Part shown: positions 1 through 6,847 of the stretch, piece after piece
Layout of the letters: the number at the start of each line of letters is the position of its first letter
Numbering within the stretch: the stretch's first letter is position 1
The notes under the pieces: model-generated
Databases searched by the model: none
What the model was told of the DNA's origin: nothing
The model's input: only the letters and a program-made list of their open reading frames with translations
Position numbers and translations under genes: made by a program
Assembly: GCA_041671425.1 (NCBI GenBank)
Contig: JBAZBO010000017.1
Coordinates: 1 to 13,358, forward strand
Source: JBAZBO01 sp041671425
GTDB lineage: Bacteria > Patescibacteriota > WWE3 > UBA101185 > UBA10185
Direction of reading: 5' to 3'
DNA length: 13,358 bases

Positions 1-1290
1 ATGGAGGTTGGACTTTCCTCCAAAATCCCCACATATTCCGGGGGACTGGGGATACTAGCAGGTGACATGTTGAAAGCCGCGGCCGATGCAAGTTTCCCCA
101 TCATAGGAGTTACACTTCTTTCTAAGTACGGCTACTTCTTCCAAACAATTGCTGATGGCGTGCAAGTAGAGTCCCCGGTCTCATGGCGGGTGGATGATTT
201 CCTTAAACCAGTAGAAGAAAAAGTGCAGGTTGAGATGGCAGGTGAGACTGTTACAGTAGGTGCTTGGTTGTGTGAGATATTCGGTTCAGACGGCTACATG
301 GTTCCATTATATTTTTTGCATACGGATCTGCCTGAAAACTCAAAAGCATCAAGAGAAATAACTGACCGACTATATGGAGACGGACAGACGTACAGACTAA
401 AGCAAGAGATCATCCTGGGAGTTGGGGGAGTGAGACTTCTGAAAAAGATGGGCTTCACGAGCATAGAGAAATATCACATGAATGAGGGCCACTCCGCACT
501 TCTTGCTTTGGAGCTGGACCGGGAACTACACAACACAGAAGAAGTGAAAAAGAGGTGCATATTCACAACTCATACTCCAGTTCCTTCAGGGCACGACAAA
601 TTCGTGATGAGTATGGTCGACGAATTGCTTGAGAAAGATTTGCACGACCTACTGCCCAAGGAATATTTTGAGCAGGGGGAGCTCAATATGACAGCACTTG
701 CACTTGACTTTAGTGGCTACATAAACGGAGTGGCTAAGAAACATACTGAGATATCAAAAACTATGTTCCCCAATTATCCTATCCATTCCATCACCAATGG
801 TATACACACACAGTCTTGGGTGTCCCCGCATTTTGCACAGCTTTACGACAAGTACATGCCAAACTGGAGAAAGGACCCAGAATCCTTGAGAGACATTTTT
901 GCTGTCTCAAGACCCGAGATATGGAAAGCACACTTTGAGTGTAAGAAACAGATAATCGATTATGCCAATGCCTACAGTAATGCCGGGCTTGACTACGACT
1001 TCTTTACACTGGGCTGGGCAAGAAGATTCACTTCATACAAAAGACCTGACTTTCTACTTGAAAATGTGCACAGGTTAAATGAGATAGCCAACAAGGTTGG
1101 ACCTATTCAGATAATCTACTCCGGAAAGTCACATCCTTATGACACCGAGGGAAAAGAGCTTATACAAAAAACCATCTACCTAAGCAAACAGCTAGACGAC
1201 AAGGTAAAGATGGTGTACTTACAGAACTACGATATTTACCTGGCAAAGTTCATGGTATCAGGTGTAGATGCCTGGGTTAACACACCATAA
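1..1290 (+). CDS. glgP: Alpha-glucan (glycogen/maltodextrin) phosphorylase, GT35, 5'-partial, ended by premature in-frame TAA
   Basis: This is the main part of an alpha-glucan phosphorylase, which releases glucose-1-phosphate from storage glucan using PLP. The gene starts before the window: the first codon is the internal Met of the family's AYFSME(x)GL region. Visible family blocks are YSGGLGILAGD (residues 12-22), HMNEGHSA (159-166), FTTHTPVPSGHD (188-199), SITNGIH (263-269), ARRFTSYKRPDF (340-351) and GKSHPYDTEGKE (375-386). The frame stops at TAA (1288-1290) after GVDAWVNTP. In relatives this is followed directly by a (x)PxEASGTSGMK block holding the PLP lysine. That block is present in the same frame just downstream (1291-1584), with no length change. 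The product as read lacks the PLP lysine and should be inactive unless the stop is read through or is a sequencing error. The short, archaeal/Thermotoga-like type of the family is likely. Confidence 0.9.
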   Translation: MEVGLSSKIPTYSGGLGILAGDMLKAAADASFPIIGVTLLSKYGYFFQTIADGVQVESPVSWRVDDFLKPVEEKVQVEMAGETVTVGAWLCEIFGSDGYMVPLYFLHTDLPENSKASREITDRLYGDGQTYRLKQEIILGVGGVRLLKKMGFTSIEKYHMNEGHSALLALELDRELHNTEEVKKRCIFTTHTPVPSGHDKFVMSMVDELLEKDLHDLLPKEYFEQGELNMTALALDFSGYINGVAKKHTEISKTMFPNYPIHSITNGIHTQSWVSPHFAQLYDKYMPNWRKDPESLRDIFAVSRPEIWKAHFECKKQIIDYANAYSNAGLDYDFFTLGWARRFTSYKRPDFLLENVHRLNEIANKVGPIQIIYSGKSHPYDTEGKELIQKTIYLSKQLDDKVKMVYLQNYDIYLAKFMVSGVDAWVNTP

Positions 1291-1584
1291 CCCCCTCAGG
1301 AGGCATCAGGCACAAGCGGCATGAAATGTGCCGCCAATGGAATTCCACACATAAGTATATTGGATGGGTGGTGGCAAGAAGGCTACGTAGAAGGCAAAAC
1401 CGGGTGGGCATTTGACACTGCAGACGAGCTGTATGGGCTTCTGGAAAAGACCATTATTCCTTGTTTCTACAATAATAGGGATGCGTGGGAAGAGATAATG
1501 CAAAGAACTATAATGATAAATGGATCGTTCTTTACTGCCAAAAGGATGCTTGACGAATACAGGAAATCTGCCTATATGATCTGA
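1291..1584 (+). pseudogene. glgP: C-terminal remainder of alpha-glucan phosphorylase, in frame after the TAA
   Basis: This stretch continues the frame of the preceding phosphorylase without insertion or deletion. It begins PPQEASGTSGMK, whose Lys (codon 1324-1326) is the PLP-binding lysine of the GT35 family, followed by ANGIPHISILDGWW(x)EGY, another strong family block. It ends with the family-like C-terminus (RTIMINGSFFTAKRMLDEY) at TGA 1582-1584, which overlaps the next start (TGATG). The first ATG in the piece (1321) lies directly before the PLP lysine, so independent translation would give an 87-residue fragment with no complete domain. Conservation across the whole piece argues against an old pseudogene. 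A single-base change such as TTA to TAA, a sequencing error, or stop readthrough are the options. Confidence 0.85.
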
Positions 1585-3080
1585 TGGTGCATAAAAGACT
1601 TTTGTCAGTAAAATATTTGAGAGATGTAAATCCACTAAAGTTCTTGGAGATTCCTTTACTTCTTTTACTGATATCCATATCCGCTTTTTTGAGATTCAAG
1701 AACCTTGGATATTCAGAATTCCAAGATGATGAGAAAAAAGCTATTGCAGTCACAAAGACCTTTGACTGGGATTTTTTCATGGCACAAAGAAAAGGTCCCA
1801 TACAATTCCTAGTCACTGAGGCAATAAACATATTCGAAAAAAATATAACAAACGAATTAACATACAGACTACCTTTTACTATCATGAATCTTGCGTCAGT
1901 GGTTGTTGTATGGCTACTACTCAGAAGACTATTCAAAAATCCTTTTGTTTCATTTTTGGGTGCACTACTTTATGCAGTAAATGGGCTTGTAGTTGGGTTC
2001 GCAAGAATAGCTCAATATCAAAATCTTAATCTCCTATTCTCACCACTATCGCTGTATTTCTATCTAAGGCTTTATCAAGACAAGAAGAAACCCATACTTT
2101 TTTCAACACTTGGTACTGCAACGTTTTGCATATCGCTTCTGTCCCACTGGGACGCCACATTCTATCTATTACCAATCTCTTACTTTTACCTTATGTACAT
2201 AAAAAAGCAGTGTGATAAAAAGCAAGCAAGAAGAATAACTATCATAAACATCGTCTTGGCATGCATATTGCTTCTTCCTTTCCTAATACCTTATGTCCTA
2301 AACCAAAAGAACAACCAAGGAAATATTGACTATCTATCAAGAAGGTTAGGACTTAGCACTTATTCTATTGAAAGACATAAATTCATCTTTGAGTTGTATA
2401 ACCCTTTTGTGGCTATGTACCTAATACCACTCACGGGCCTGTTTGCATTCCTGAAGTTCAAGAAAAATCTGATGTTCATCCTGTGGGCAGGGGTAAACTT
2501 TCTGCTAATAAGATTCTTCATGCAAAAACCCGGAACCCATATCTACAATTACGTTATCCCTATGATATATCTAGCCGCAGCCGGCGTGGGCACTGCAATA
2601 GAAAAGTTAAAGAAGCGTTCAACTTTGGCCGTTTTGCCAATACTGGCACTCACAGGATTTCTGGTGTATCAGACCTATATACTCTTTGTTGACCACACTC
2701 CCGAGTATCCCTGGTATGAAAAAAACATACTTTCCTATAAGAAGTTTAGTCTGGTTGCACCTCAGTATGTAGACAAAGAGGTCCTTACTTTTGGTTTTCC
2801 ACATTTCAGGAACTGGAAGGAAATGGACAAGATAGTATCGGACGATCCAGATGGATGTACATATATTACTAACGAAGGGAAAGAAATAAGCCAGATATAC
2901 ATGCTGTCTAGGTACGGGATAATGGGGAATCGCTGCTATTACATCATAAACATAAAAAGACCGTTCATAACCCGCGGCAATGAAACTTCATTTGCAGAAA
3001 CAGTTGGAAAGAAAAAGATATATTCCTTCAAACAAGGTGATGAGACAATGGCCAGCATGCACAAGATAAGGGCTAAATAG
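1584..3080 (+). CDS. Membrane glycosyltransferase, GT39/PMT (ArnT-like, GT-C fold)
   Basis: A 498-residue polytopic membrane protein of the dolichyl/undecaprenyl-phosphate-sugar mannosyltransferase type. These enzymes move a sugar from a polyprenyl-phosphate carrier to a protein or lipid on the outer face of the membrane. The first membrane segment (about residues 22-37) is followed by the acidic loop motif FQDDE (46-50), equivalent to the catalytic D/E loop of GT-C enzymes. Then come RKGPIQFLV (69-77), a short loop motif RLPF, and about ten further hydrophobic segments. The C-terminal 120 residues form a soluble tail. The start overlaps the phosphorylase stop (TGATG, 1582-1586), so translational coupling is likely; no Shine-Dalgarno is seen. 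The acceptor and sugar cannot be told from sequence. Confidence 0.82.
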   Translation: MVHKRLLSVKYLRDVNPLKFLEIPLLLLLISISAFLRFKNLGYSEFQDDEKKAIAVTKTFDWDFFMAQRKGPIQFLVTEAINIFEKNITNELTYRLPFTIMNLASVVVVWLLLRRLFKNPFVSFLGALLYAVNGLVVGFARIAQYQNLNLLFSPLSLYFYLRLYQDKKKPILFSTLGTATFCISLLSHWDATFYLLPISYFYLMYIKKQCDKKQARRITIINIVLACILLLPFLIPYVLNQKNNQGNIDYLSRRLGLSTYSIERHKFIFELYNPFVAMYLIPLTGLFAFLKFKKNLMFILWAGVNFLLIRFFMQKPGTHIYNYVIPMIYLAAAGVGTAIEKLKKRSTLAVLPILALTGFLVYQTYILFVDHTPEYPWYEKNILSYKKFSLVAPQYVDKEVLTFGFPHFRNWKEMDKIVSDDPDGCTYITNEGKEISQIYMLSRYGIMGNRCYYIINIKRPFITRGNETSFAETVGKKKIYSFKQGDETMASMHKIRAK

Positions 3081-3096
3081 AGTCTGCTATTATCTA

Positions 3097-3615
3097 TTAC
3101 TCTTCTGACGACTGAGATGTCTCTGAGCTTGTGTCCCGTACAAATGAGCTCATATCAAGAAACTCTATTGTAGAAGGAACATCAAATTCTGAATTTGGGA
3201 TGCTTCCGGCAAAACAGACATAGGATTCTGATACCAAATCCGTATTGCCATAAATCCAGACATCCTCCTTCTCAGAGCATAGCTTCAGGCCTTGGCTCTG
3301 TCCATCCTCCCAGGAATACAGACAAGTATCCAAAACCACTACCGTTCCTCTATTCCCCTCAGGCGTGATCACAGATCCTTTGAAGTTCTTACCTTTGATC
3401 ATGCTCCCAAGCTCAACCCCATCCACAGTGTACTTACATCTCATAGGGACATTAAGAGCCGCTGCTTCTTTCAGGCTACCCGTAAAAGTATCAAATTCAT
3501 TTTTGGATCCAGTCTCATCTAGTTCAGTATTGCGTCCCTTGTTCTTGAGGAACAAAAAGGCTCCCAGACCAACAATCACCAAGACTGCGACAGCTACCAT
3601 TAACTTTTTGGTCAT
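3097..3615 (-). CDS. Small membrane-anchored/secreted four-cysteine protein, function unknown
   Basis: A 172-residue protein with a Lys-rich N-terminus and one hydrophobic helix (residues 5-23) that is an uncleaved anchor or signal peptide. An outside domain contains F(x)GSLKE (44-50), four Cys (60, 98, 113, 134) and a Y-S-W-x-DG(x)5GLKLC block (100-113). The tail is Ser/Glu-rich (160-172). The F-x-GSLK...C and Y-x-W...G-K-x-C pattern resembles an uncharacterised secreted family that I recall from CPR genomes; this is memory, not a search. The four Cys could form two disulfides. Start: ATG 3615-3613 is preceded by a strong Shine-Dalgarno (GAGGTGGTGAG). The gene follows pyruvate kinase by 21 bp and is probably co-transcribed with it. 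It faces the GT39 gene tail to tail across a 16-bp gap. Confidence 0.75.
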   Translation of the reverse strand: MTKKLMVAVAVLVIVGLGAFLFLKNKGRNTELDETGSKNEFDTFTGSLKEAAALNVPMRCKYTVDGVELGSMIKGKNFKGSVITPEGNRGTVVVLDTCLYSWEDGQSQGLKLCSEKEDVWIYGNTDLVSESYVCFAGSIPNSEFDVPSTIEFLDMSSFVRDTSSETSQSSEE

Positions 3616-3621
3616 ATAAGC

Positions 3622-3632
3622 TCACCACCTCT
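3622..3632 (-). promoter_or_regulatory. Shine-Dalgarno site of the four-cysteine protein
   Basis: On the minus strand GAGGTGGTGAG lies 6 nt before ATG 3615. It is close to the perfect complement of the 16S 3' end. It lies within the 21-bp gap after the pyruvate kinase stop, so it supports independent initiation in a shared mRNA. Confidence 0.7.
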
Positions 3633-3636
3633 CGTA

Positions 3637-5052
3637 TCAATCCACAGTGATCAAGACAATAGCATTGGTTTGACCCGGCTTCCTCCAATGCTGCCCGTGA
3701 ATCATCAATGCATTTTCACCCTTTTTGACTATTCCTTTTTCCTTCAGCTGAGCTATAGCTACTTCGGGTGAAAGCATTTTGCCAGAGGAAGGCAGATTAA
3801 GTTTGACTGGGATAGCACCATAGCTTAGAGTTACAGTCTCCACTGTCTTTTGGGAATGCGTAACTACTATCAAAGGTGTCTTTGGTCTAAAGCTAGATAT
3901 CACCCTGGCAGTATGGCCCGTCTCAGTAAAAACCACAATTTTATCTATGCGAGCCGAGGATTCTGCAATTTCCTCAGCAGCCTGAACAATAAGCTCTGTG
4001 GGATCTTCAGGAACAATATTAAATTGCGTGACAAGAGCCTTCTTCTCATTAAACTCTAGTATCTTTTCCATAGCCTCGATGGATTGCAAAGGATACTTCC
4101 CTGTGGCAGTTTCACCTGAAAGCATCACAGCATCCGTTCCATCAAAAACTGCATTGGCCACATCGTTGGCTTCAGCCCTGGTAGGAAGAGGGTTTTCTAT
4201 CATGGACTGCAGCATTTGAGTAGCCACGATAACAGGCTTATATGCCTTTCTACAAAGATTGATTATCTGCTTTTGATGGAATGTGACTTCTTCGAACGGT
4301 ACTTCAATACCCAGGTCACCCCTTGCCACCATTATGGCATCCGACACCTCTATAATTTCCTCAATGTTATCTAGACCTCTTCTACTTTCTATCTTGGAAA
4401 CTATTTGGGCTTCAATATGCTTTTTCTCCATAACCCTTCTAAGAGTCTCAACATCTTTTCTAGACCTAACAAAAGATAACGCTACAAAATCTACTTTTTC
4501 CTTCGTGGCTACACTCAATCTTGCTATATCTTCTTTTATCAAAGAGGGAAGATCAATATCTTTACCTACGAGGTTTATGCTTTTTCTGTCTTTTAGAATC
4601 GCATCATCCAAAGCCCTTACCAACAACCTGCTGTACGGGAGTCTCTTTACAACCTCAAATCTGACAAAACCATCATCAGCAGAAAACTTATCATCAGCAG
4701 TGAGAGCTTTGAAAAAAGATCCATGCGGCACCCTCACAATATCTTTTTCCTGCCTGAACTTTTCACAAAAAACTATCTCTTGGCCTTTTTTTAAAACAAC
4801 ATCCTTAGAATCGCGGGTTTGCAGACGTATCTCCGGACCTTGGAGATCTATCAATATACCAATACTCCTGTCCATGGAATCTGCGACTTCCTGAACTCTT
4901 CGGATCGTCTCTTGATGCCATATATATGTGCCATGCTTCATATTGAATCTAAACACGTCAACACCTCCCCGGATCATCTGTTCTATTGAGGATTTTGTTT
5001 CGGTGGCTGGACCTATGGTTGCTATTATCTTGGTCCTCTTATCATTGGGCAT
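3637..5052 (-). CDS. pyk: Pyruvate kinase
   Basis: Converts phosphoenolpyruvate and ADP to pyruvate and ATP, the last step of glycolysis. The 471-residue length fits the family. Motifs: TKIIATIGPA (7-16), GPEIR (72-76), the B-domain between about residues 77 and 175, SKIE with catalytic Lys220 and metal ligand Glu222, ARGDLG with Asp246, ATQM (277-280) with Thr278, and PTRAEANDVANA/DGTDAVMLSGETA (290-316). The C-terminal domain carries TGHTAR. The usual N-F-S-H-G monovalent-cation loop reads N-M-K-H-G (37-41), and the usual D-T before GPEIR reads D-L (69-70). Two of the known K+ ligands are therefore replaced, one by Lys. Start: ATG 5052 sits 6 nt after TAACAT with no Shine-Dalgarno, suggesting a leaderless mRNA. 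The small secreted protein follows in the same unit. Confidence 0.96.
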   Translation of the reverse strand: MPNDKRTKIIATIGPATETKSSIEQMIRGGVDVFRFNMKHGTYIWHQETIRRVQEVADSMDRSIGILIDLQGPEIRLQTRDSKDVVLKKGQEIVFCEKFRQEKDIVRVPHGSFFKALTADDKFSADDGFVRFEVVKRLPYSRLLVRALDDAILKDRKSINLVGKDIDLPSLIKEDIARLSVATKEKVDFVALSFVRSRKDVETLRRVMEKKHIEAQIVSKIESRRGLDNIEEIIEVSDAIMVARGDLGIEVPFEEVTFHQKQIINLCRKAYKPVIVATQMLQSMIENPLPTRAEANDVANAVFDGTDAVMLSGETATGKYPLQSIEAMEKILEFNEKKALVTQFNIVPEDPTELIVQAAEEIAESSARIDKIVVFTETGHTARVISSFRPKTPLIVVTHSQKTVETVTLSYGAIPVKLNLPSSGKMLSPEVAIAQLKEKGIVKKGENALMIHGQHWRKPGQTNAIVLITVD

Positions 5053-5087
5053 AGATAGATGTTAGCATGCGGTATGGAAGGGGTCGA
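5053..5087 (-). promoter_or_regulatory. Leaderless promoter of pyk (extended -10 TGCTAACAT)
   Basis: Minus strand: TGC plus TAACAT (5067-5059), then 6 nt, then the ATG of pyk. A TCGACC (5087-5082, 4 of 6 to TTGACA) lies 17 nt upstream of the -10. The expected transcription start falls on or next to the A of ATG and there is no ribosome-binding site. The same TGCTANNAT-N6-ATG layout appears twice at 6706-6887. Inference from pattern only. Confidence 0.6.
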
Positions 5088-5106
5088 GGACTATAGAGGG
5101 GAATCC

Positions 5107-5134
5107 AGCTGAAAGGAGAGTATGCTCTCAGCTA
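5107..5134 (-). terminator. Possible stem-loop between the 5147 gene and pyk
   Basis: AGCTGA-(AAGGA)-GAG pairs with CTCTCAGCT across a short loop, giving a nine-pair stem with a bulge, just after the TAG stop of the upstream minus-strand gene. No clear T-run follows, so a terminator is only a weak reading. The rest of the 94-bp gap holds the pyk promoter. Confidence 0.3.
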
Positions 5135-5146
5135 GATGTTTCTGGG

Positions 5147-5980
5147 CTACTCGGAAATTACTCTCAAGCCCGTCTGTTCAAAGATTTGGTTTGTACGAAG
5201 AACTATCGCCCTCAAGTAACGGAGCTTCATTGGGGAAAGTTCATGCACAAACGTAACTCGTTCTATACTCTGGTCTTTAGCCCAACGCGCGATCAGCAAG
5301 ACCCAGGAATATAGGTAGTCTGATGAATCTCCTTCCCAAAGATATTCCTGAAGTTCATTCATCCTCCGAGCTACCACCTCGAGGCGAAGAAGCCGGACAT
5401 CCTCCTTGTTGGCACGCCAGGGTTGAAGATGGAAAATCCCGGAGCAGCGTCCATGTGAAAGAAGAGCCTCCAGAAAAGCTAGGGCATCCTCGTCAGTCTT
5501 GCATAGTGGGTCAAACAGCGGTTCATTATTACGTATCACTGTGGGTACCCGACGAGAGCCATAGCTGTCCGGAACAATGGGCTTTTGGGACCTGAATATG
5601 TCCTCAGGCCTCATCCCACCCTGAGCGCTTGTTTCCAGCAGTTCGAGATTGTCTGATGTAGTGTGGCCAATCCTGGGAATCCCATACTGTTCGTGAAACC
5701 CGTCAATGGAGGCAATGAGCTCTCCGATGTCTGGACCAAAGAAACCCCAATCCTTCAATCGGGATTTGCCCAGGATAACATCCGTAAGAGACGAGGCTGA
5801 CCAGGGATATTCCAAGCTAACAATCCTGTTTACGTAACTACCAAATCTCTCAACGTTTCTCGTCCCCACAAGCTGCAGATATCTACAACCCGCTTTATCG
5901 AGGAACTGAAACATATAGGAACTCACCACCGAAGCGAAACTTACGTTGGATACAGCGTGACGTACCGTTATCTCTCTCAT
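5147..5980 (-). CDS. Protein of unknown function with foreign-looking codon use
   Basis: A soluble-looking protein of 277 residues with no signal peptide or membrane segment; I do not recognise the family. Alternation of short hydrophobic strands and helices (CRYLQLVG, GIFHLQPWR, ERVTFVHEL) could fit an alpha/beta or TIM-barrel fold, perhaps sugar-isomerase/epimerase-like, but no catalytic motif confirms it. Start choice: a TTG at 5992 also opens the frame, but GGAGG (5990-5986) lies 5 nt before the in-frame ATG at 5980-5978, so that ATG is preferred. Codon use differs from its neighbours: by my reading 14 of 25 Arg codons are CGN, against about 4 of 29 in pyk, and the gene looks GC-richer. 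This suggests recent acquisition. It lies between a membrane hydrolase and pyk, with its own likely promoter. Confidence 0.75.
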   Translation of the reverse strand: MREITVRHAVSNVSFASVVSSYMFQFLDKAGCRYLQLVGTRNVERFGSYVNRIVSLEYPWSASSLTDVILGKSRLKDWGFFGPDIGELIASIDGFHEQYGIPRIGHTTSDNLELLETSAQGGMRPEDIFRSQKPIVPDSYGSRRVPTVIRNNEPLFDPLCKTDEDALAFLEALLSHGRCSGIFHLQPWRANKEDVRLLRLEVVARRMNELQEYLWEGDSSDYLYSWVLLIARWAKDQSIERVTFVHELSPMKLRYLRAIVLRTNQIFEQTGLRVISE

Positions 5981-5985
5981 CTCAT

Positions 5986-6031
5986 CCTCCAAATCCTGAA
6001 GCGTTTACCTCTCTACCTAGCCAGGATTTTA
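5986..6031 (-). promoter_or_regulatory. Promoter and Shine-Dalgarno of the 5980 gene
   Basis: Minus strand: extended -10 TGTTAAAAT (TAAAAT at 6031-6026), a leader of about 40 nt, then GGAGG (5990-5986) 5 nt before ATG 5980. A weak ATGAAA lies 18 nt upstream of the -10. Unlike pyk, this gene has a conventional leader. Confidence 0.45.
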
Positions 6032-6069
6032 ACACAGGGTAAAACTATTTTCATATTGGGGGTTACCAA

Positions 6070-6705
6070 TTATTGTTGTCCTATTAAGACTCTCGCCACT
6101 ACAGAAACGCCGAACAGAAACACCAGTATTTCTACCAAAAGAGGAGATATGAATTTGACACGTCTCGCAAACCGATTACCACTCATATGTTTAATCATAA
6201 TCTCCTCGTGACAAACTGGTTTGAACCTGATGTACTGTGAGAACCAATTATCGAGGCCGTACTGTAAAGAAACACTTTTAAGTTCCTGATCATTCCAAGA
6301 ACAGAGCAGCCTTTTCGACCAAAACCCCTCTTTATCAGAAAAGAACTTGTATCTTTTTCTTGAGAACGGCCACAGAAGCCTTAATCCCCAACCCATCCAT
6401 ATACAATCATGAAGCGTATGAAACAAAAGGCAGGAGGCCAGAAGAGAAGCCCAAAACCCCCCAAACGTAACCAAGACCAAAAAACACAGCGGAATGTAAA
6501 AAATAGGATAGTGAGTGTACTCTCTATGAAATCCATGCTCCTTGCCACCAAGCTTCTTTCTTTTGACCAACTCAAACGGTACATCCATATCGGGTAAAAC
6601 CGCAAAAAAGGCGCCAGCAAAAATGTGGAAGATATTAGTTTCAATACCAAACAACCTGGTAAATAGAACCGAGAGTAAAGCGCCTATACCAAAATCCATC
6701 AACAT
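6070..6705 (-). CDS. Membrane-bound metal-dependent hydrolase, DUF457/YdjM-like
   Basis: A 211-residue membrane protein with hydrophobic segments near residues 5-20, 25-40, 67-95 and 187-208. Likely metal-binding motifs of the YdjM/DUF457 family are visible in order: LPDMD (37-41), HREYTH (60-65), HTLHD (96-100) and GWGLRLLWPF (105-114). Family members are predicted membrane metal-dependent hydrolases; the substrate is unknown, and E. coli YdjM is LexA-controlled. The soluble stretch at about 120-185 is less conserved. Start: ATG 6705 (another Met at codon 3) follows TAGAAT by 6 nt and has no Shine-Dalgarno, so it is probably leaderless. It is divergent from the 6888 gene, with which it shares a mirrored promoter/operator module. 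Confidence 0.8.
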   Translation of the reverse strand: MLMDFGIGALLSVLFTRLFGIETNIFHIFAGAFFAVLPDMDVPFELVKRKKLGGKEHGFHREYTHYPIFYIPLCFLVLVTFGGFWASLLASCLLFHTLHDCIWMGWGLRLLWPFSRKRYKFFSDKEGFWSKRLLCSWNDQELKSVSLQYGLDNWFSQYIRFKPVCHEEIMIKHMSGNRFARRVKFISPLLVEILVFLFGVSVVARVLIGQQ

Positions 6706-6740
6706 AAAGATATTCTAGCAGAAGGTTGGGGATTATCCCC
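6706..6740 (-). promoter_or_regulatory. Leaderless promoter with palindromic operator, left-going
   Basis: Minus strand: GGGGATAATCCC (6740-6729), 8 nt, extended -10 TGCTAGAAT (6720-6712), 6 nt, ATG of the DUF457 gene. The palindrome covers the -35 position and no TTGACA-like box is seen there. Element spacing is identical to the right-going promoter. That it is an operator is inferred from position and symmetry. Confidence 0.65.
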
Positions 6741-6751
6741 AAGCCTTCTGC
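6718..6751. repeat. 34-bp inverted repeat containing operator copy 1
   Basis: Arms GCAGAAGG-TTGGGGA and TCCCCAA-G-CCTTCTGC pair over 15 bp with one bulged G and a 3-nt centre. The core GGGGATTATCCCC (6728-6740) is the same palindrome found at 6791 and 6853. On the plus strand TTATTTT follows, which resembles a terminator, but no plus-strand gene ends here. An operator or cruciform at the left promoter fits the location better. Confidence 0.65.
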
Positions 6752-6784
6752 TTATTTTGGCTATACTAAGGGAAAGGTTGGATT

Positions 6785-6809
6785 TGTTCAGGGACAATCC
6801 CGCTCAAAA
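6785..6809 (+). repeat. Direct repeat unit A with operator copy 2
   Basis: A 25-bp unit matching unit B (6848-6872) at 22 of 25 positions, offset exactly 63 bp. Its core GGGACAATCCC (6791-6801) is a slightly degenerate version of the palindrome. It has no -10 at the matching downstream position. It sits inside a longer imperfect stem, ATACTAAGG (6764-6772) against CCTTAGTAT (6815-6823). It may be an auxiliary operator or a decayed duplicate of the right promoter. Confidence 0.55.
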
Positions 6810-6847
6810 CCAGACCTTAGTATGCAGCAACGGGCTATACCCCAAAC

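Noticed and set aside
1288..1290. Genome-wide recoding of TAA, or use of the UGA=Gly code of some CPR lineages
   Set aside because: TAA and TGA both end other recognised genes at the expected places, and no in-frame TGA occurs inside a conserved gene.
1297..1303. CAGGAGG just after the glgP stop as a ribosome-binding site for the C-terminal fragment
   Set aside because: It is 17 nt from ATG 1321, too far, and it encodes the conserved Q-E of the family block; the fragment would not be a functional protein.
3079..3103. AGAGT/ACTCT stem between the convergent GT39 and four-Cys genes as a bidirectional terminator
   Set aside because: Only 5 bp with a 15-nt loop and no T-run; not supportable.
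4283..4894. Long open frame on the plus strand inside pyk
   Set aside because: It is antisense to well-conserved pyruvate kinase sequence; Ser/Leu-rich composition is that of a shadow frame.
3615..5052. pyk and the four-Cys gene as parts of one fused reading frame
   Set aside because: Separate frames with a TGA stop, a 21-bp gap and a strong Shine-Dalgarno for the second gene.
5981..5992. TTG start at 5992 for the unknown protein
   Set aside because: It would place the GGAGG inside the coding region; the ATG at 5980 has correct spacing to that site.
6718..6751. 34-bp inverted repeat with TTATTTT as an intrinsic terminator
   Set aside because: No plus-strand gene ends upstream, and the core matches the palindromes at the other promoter positions.
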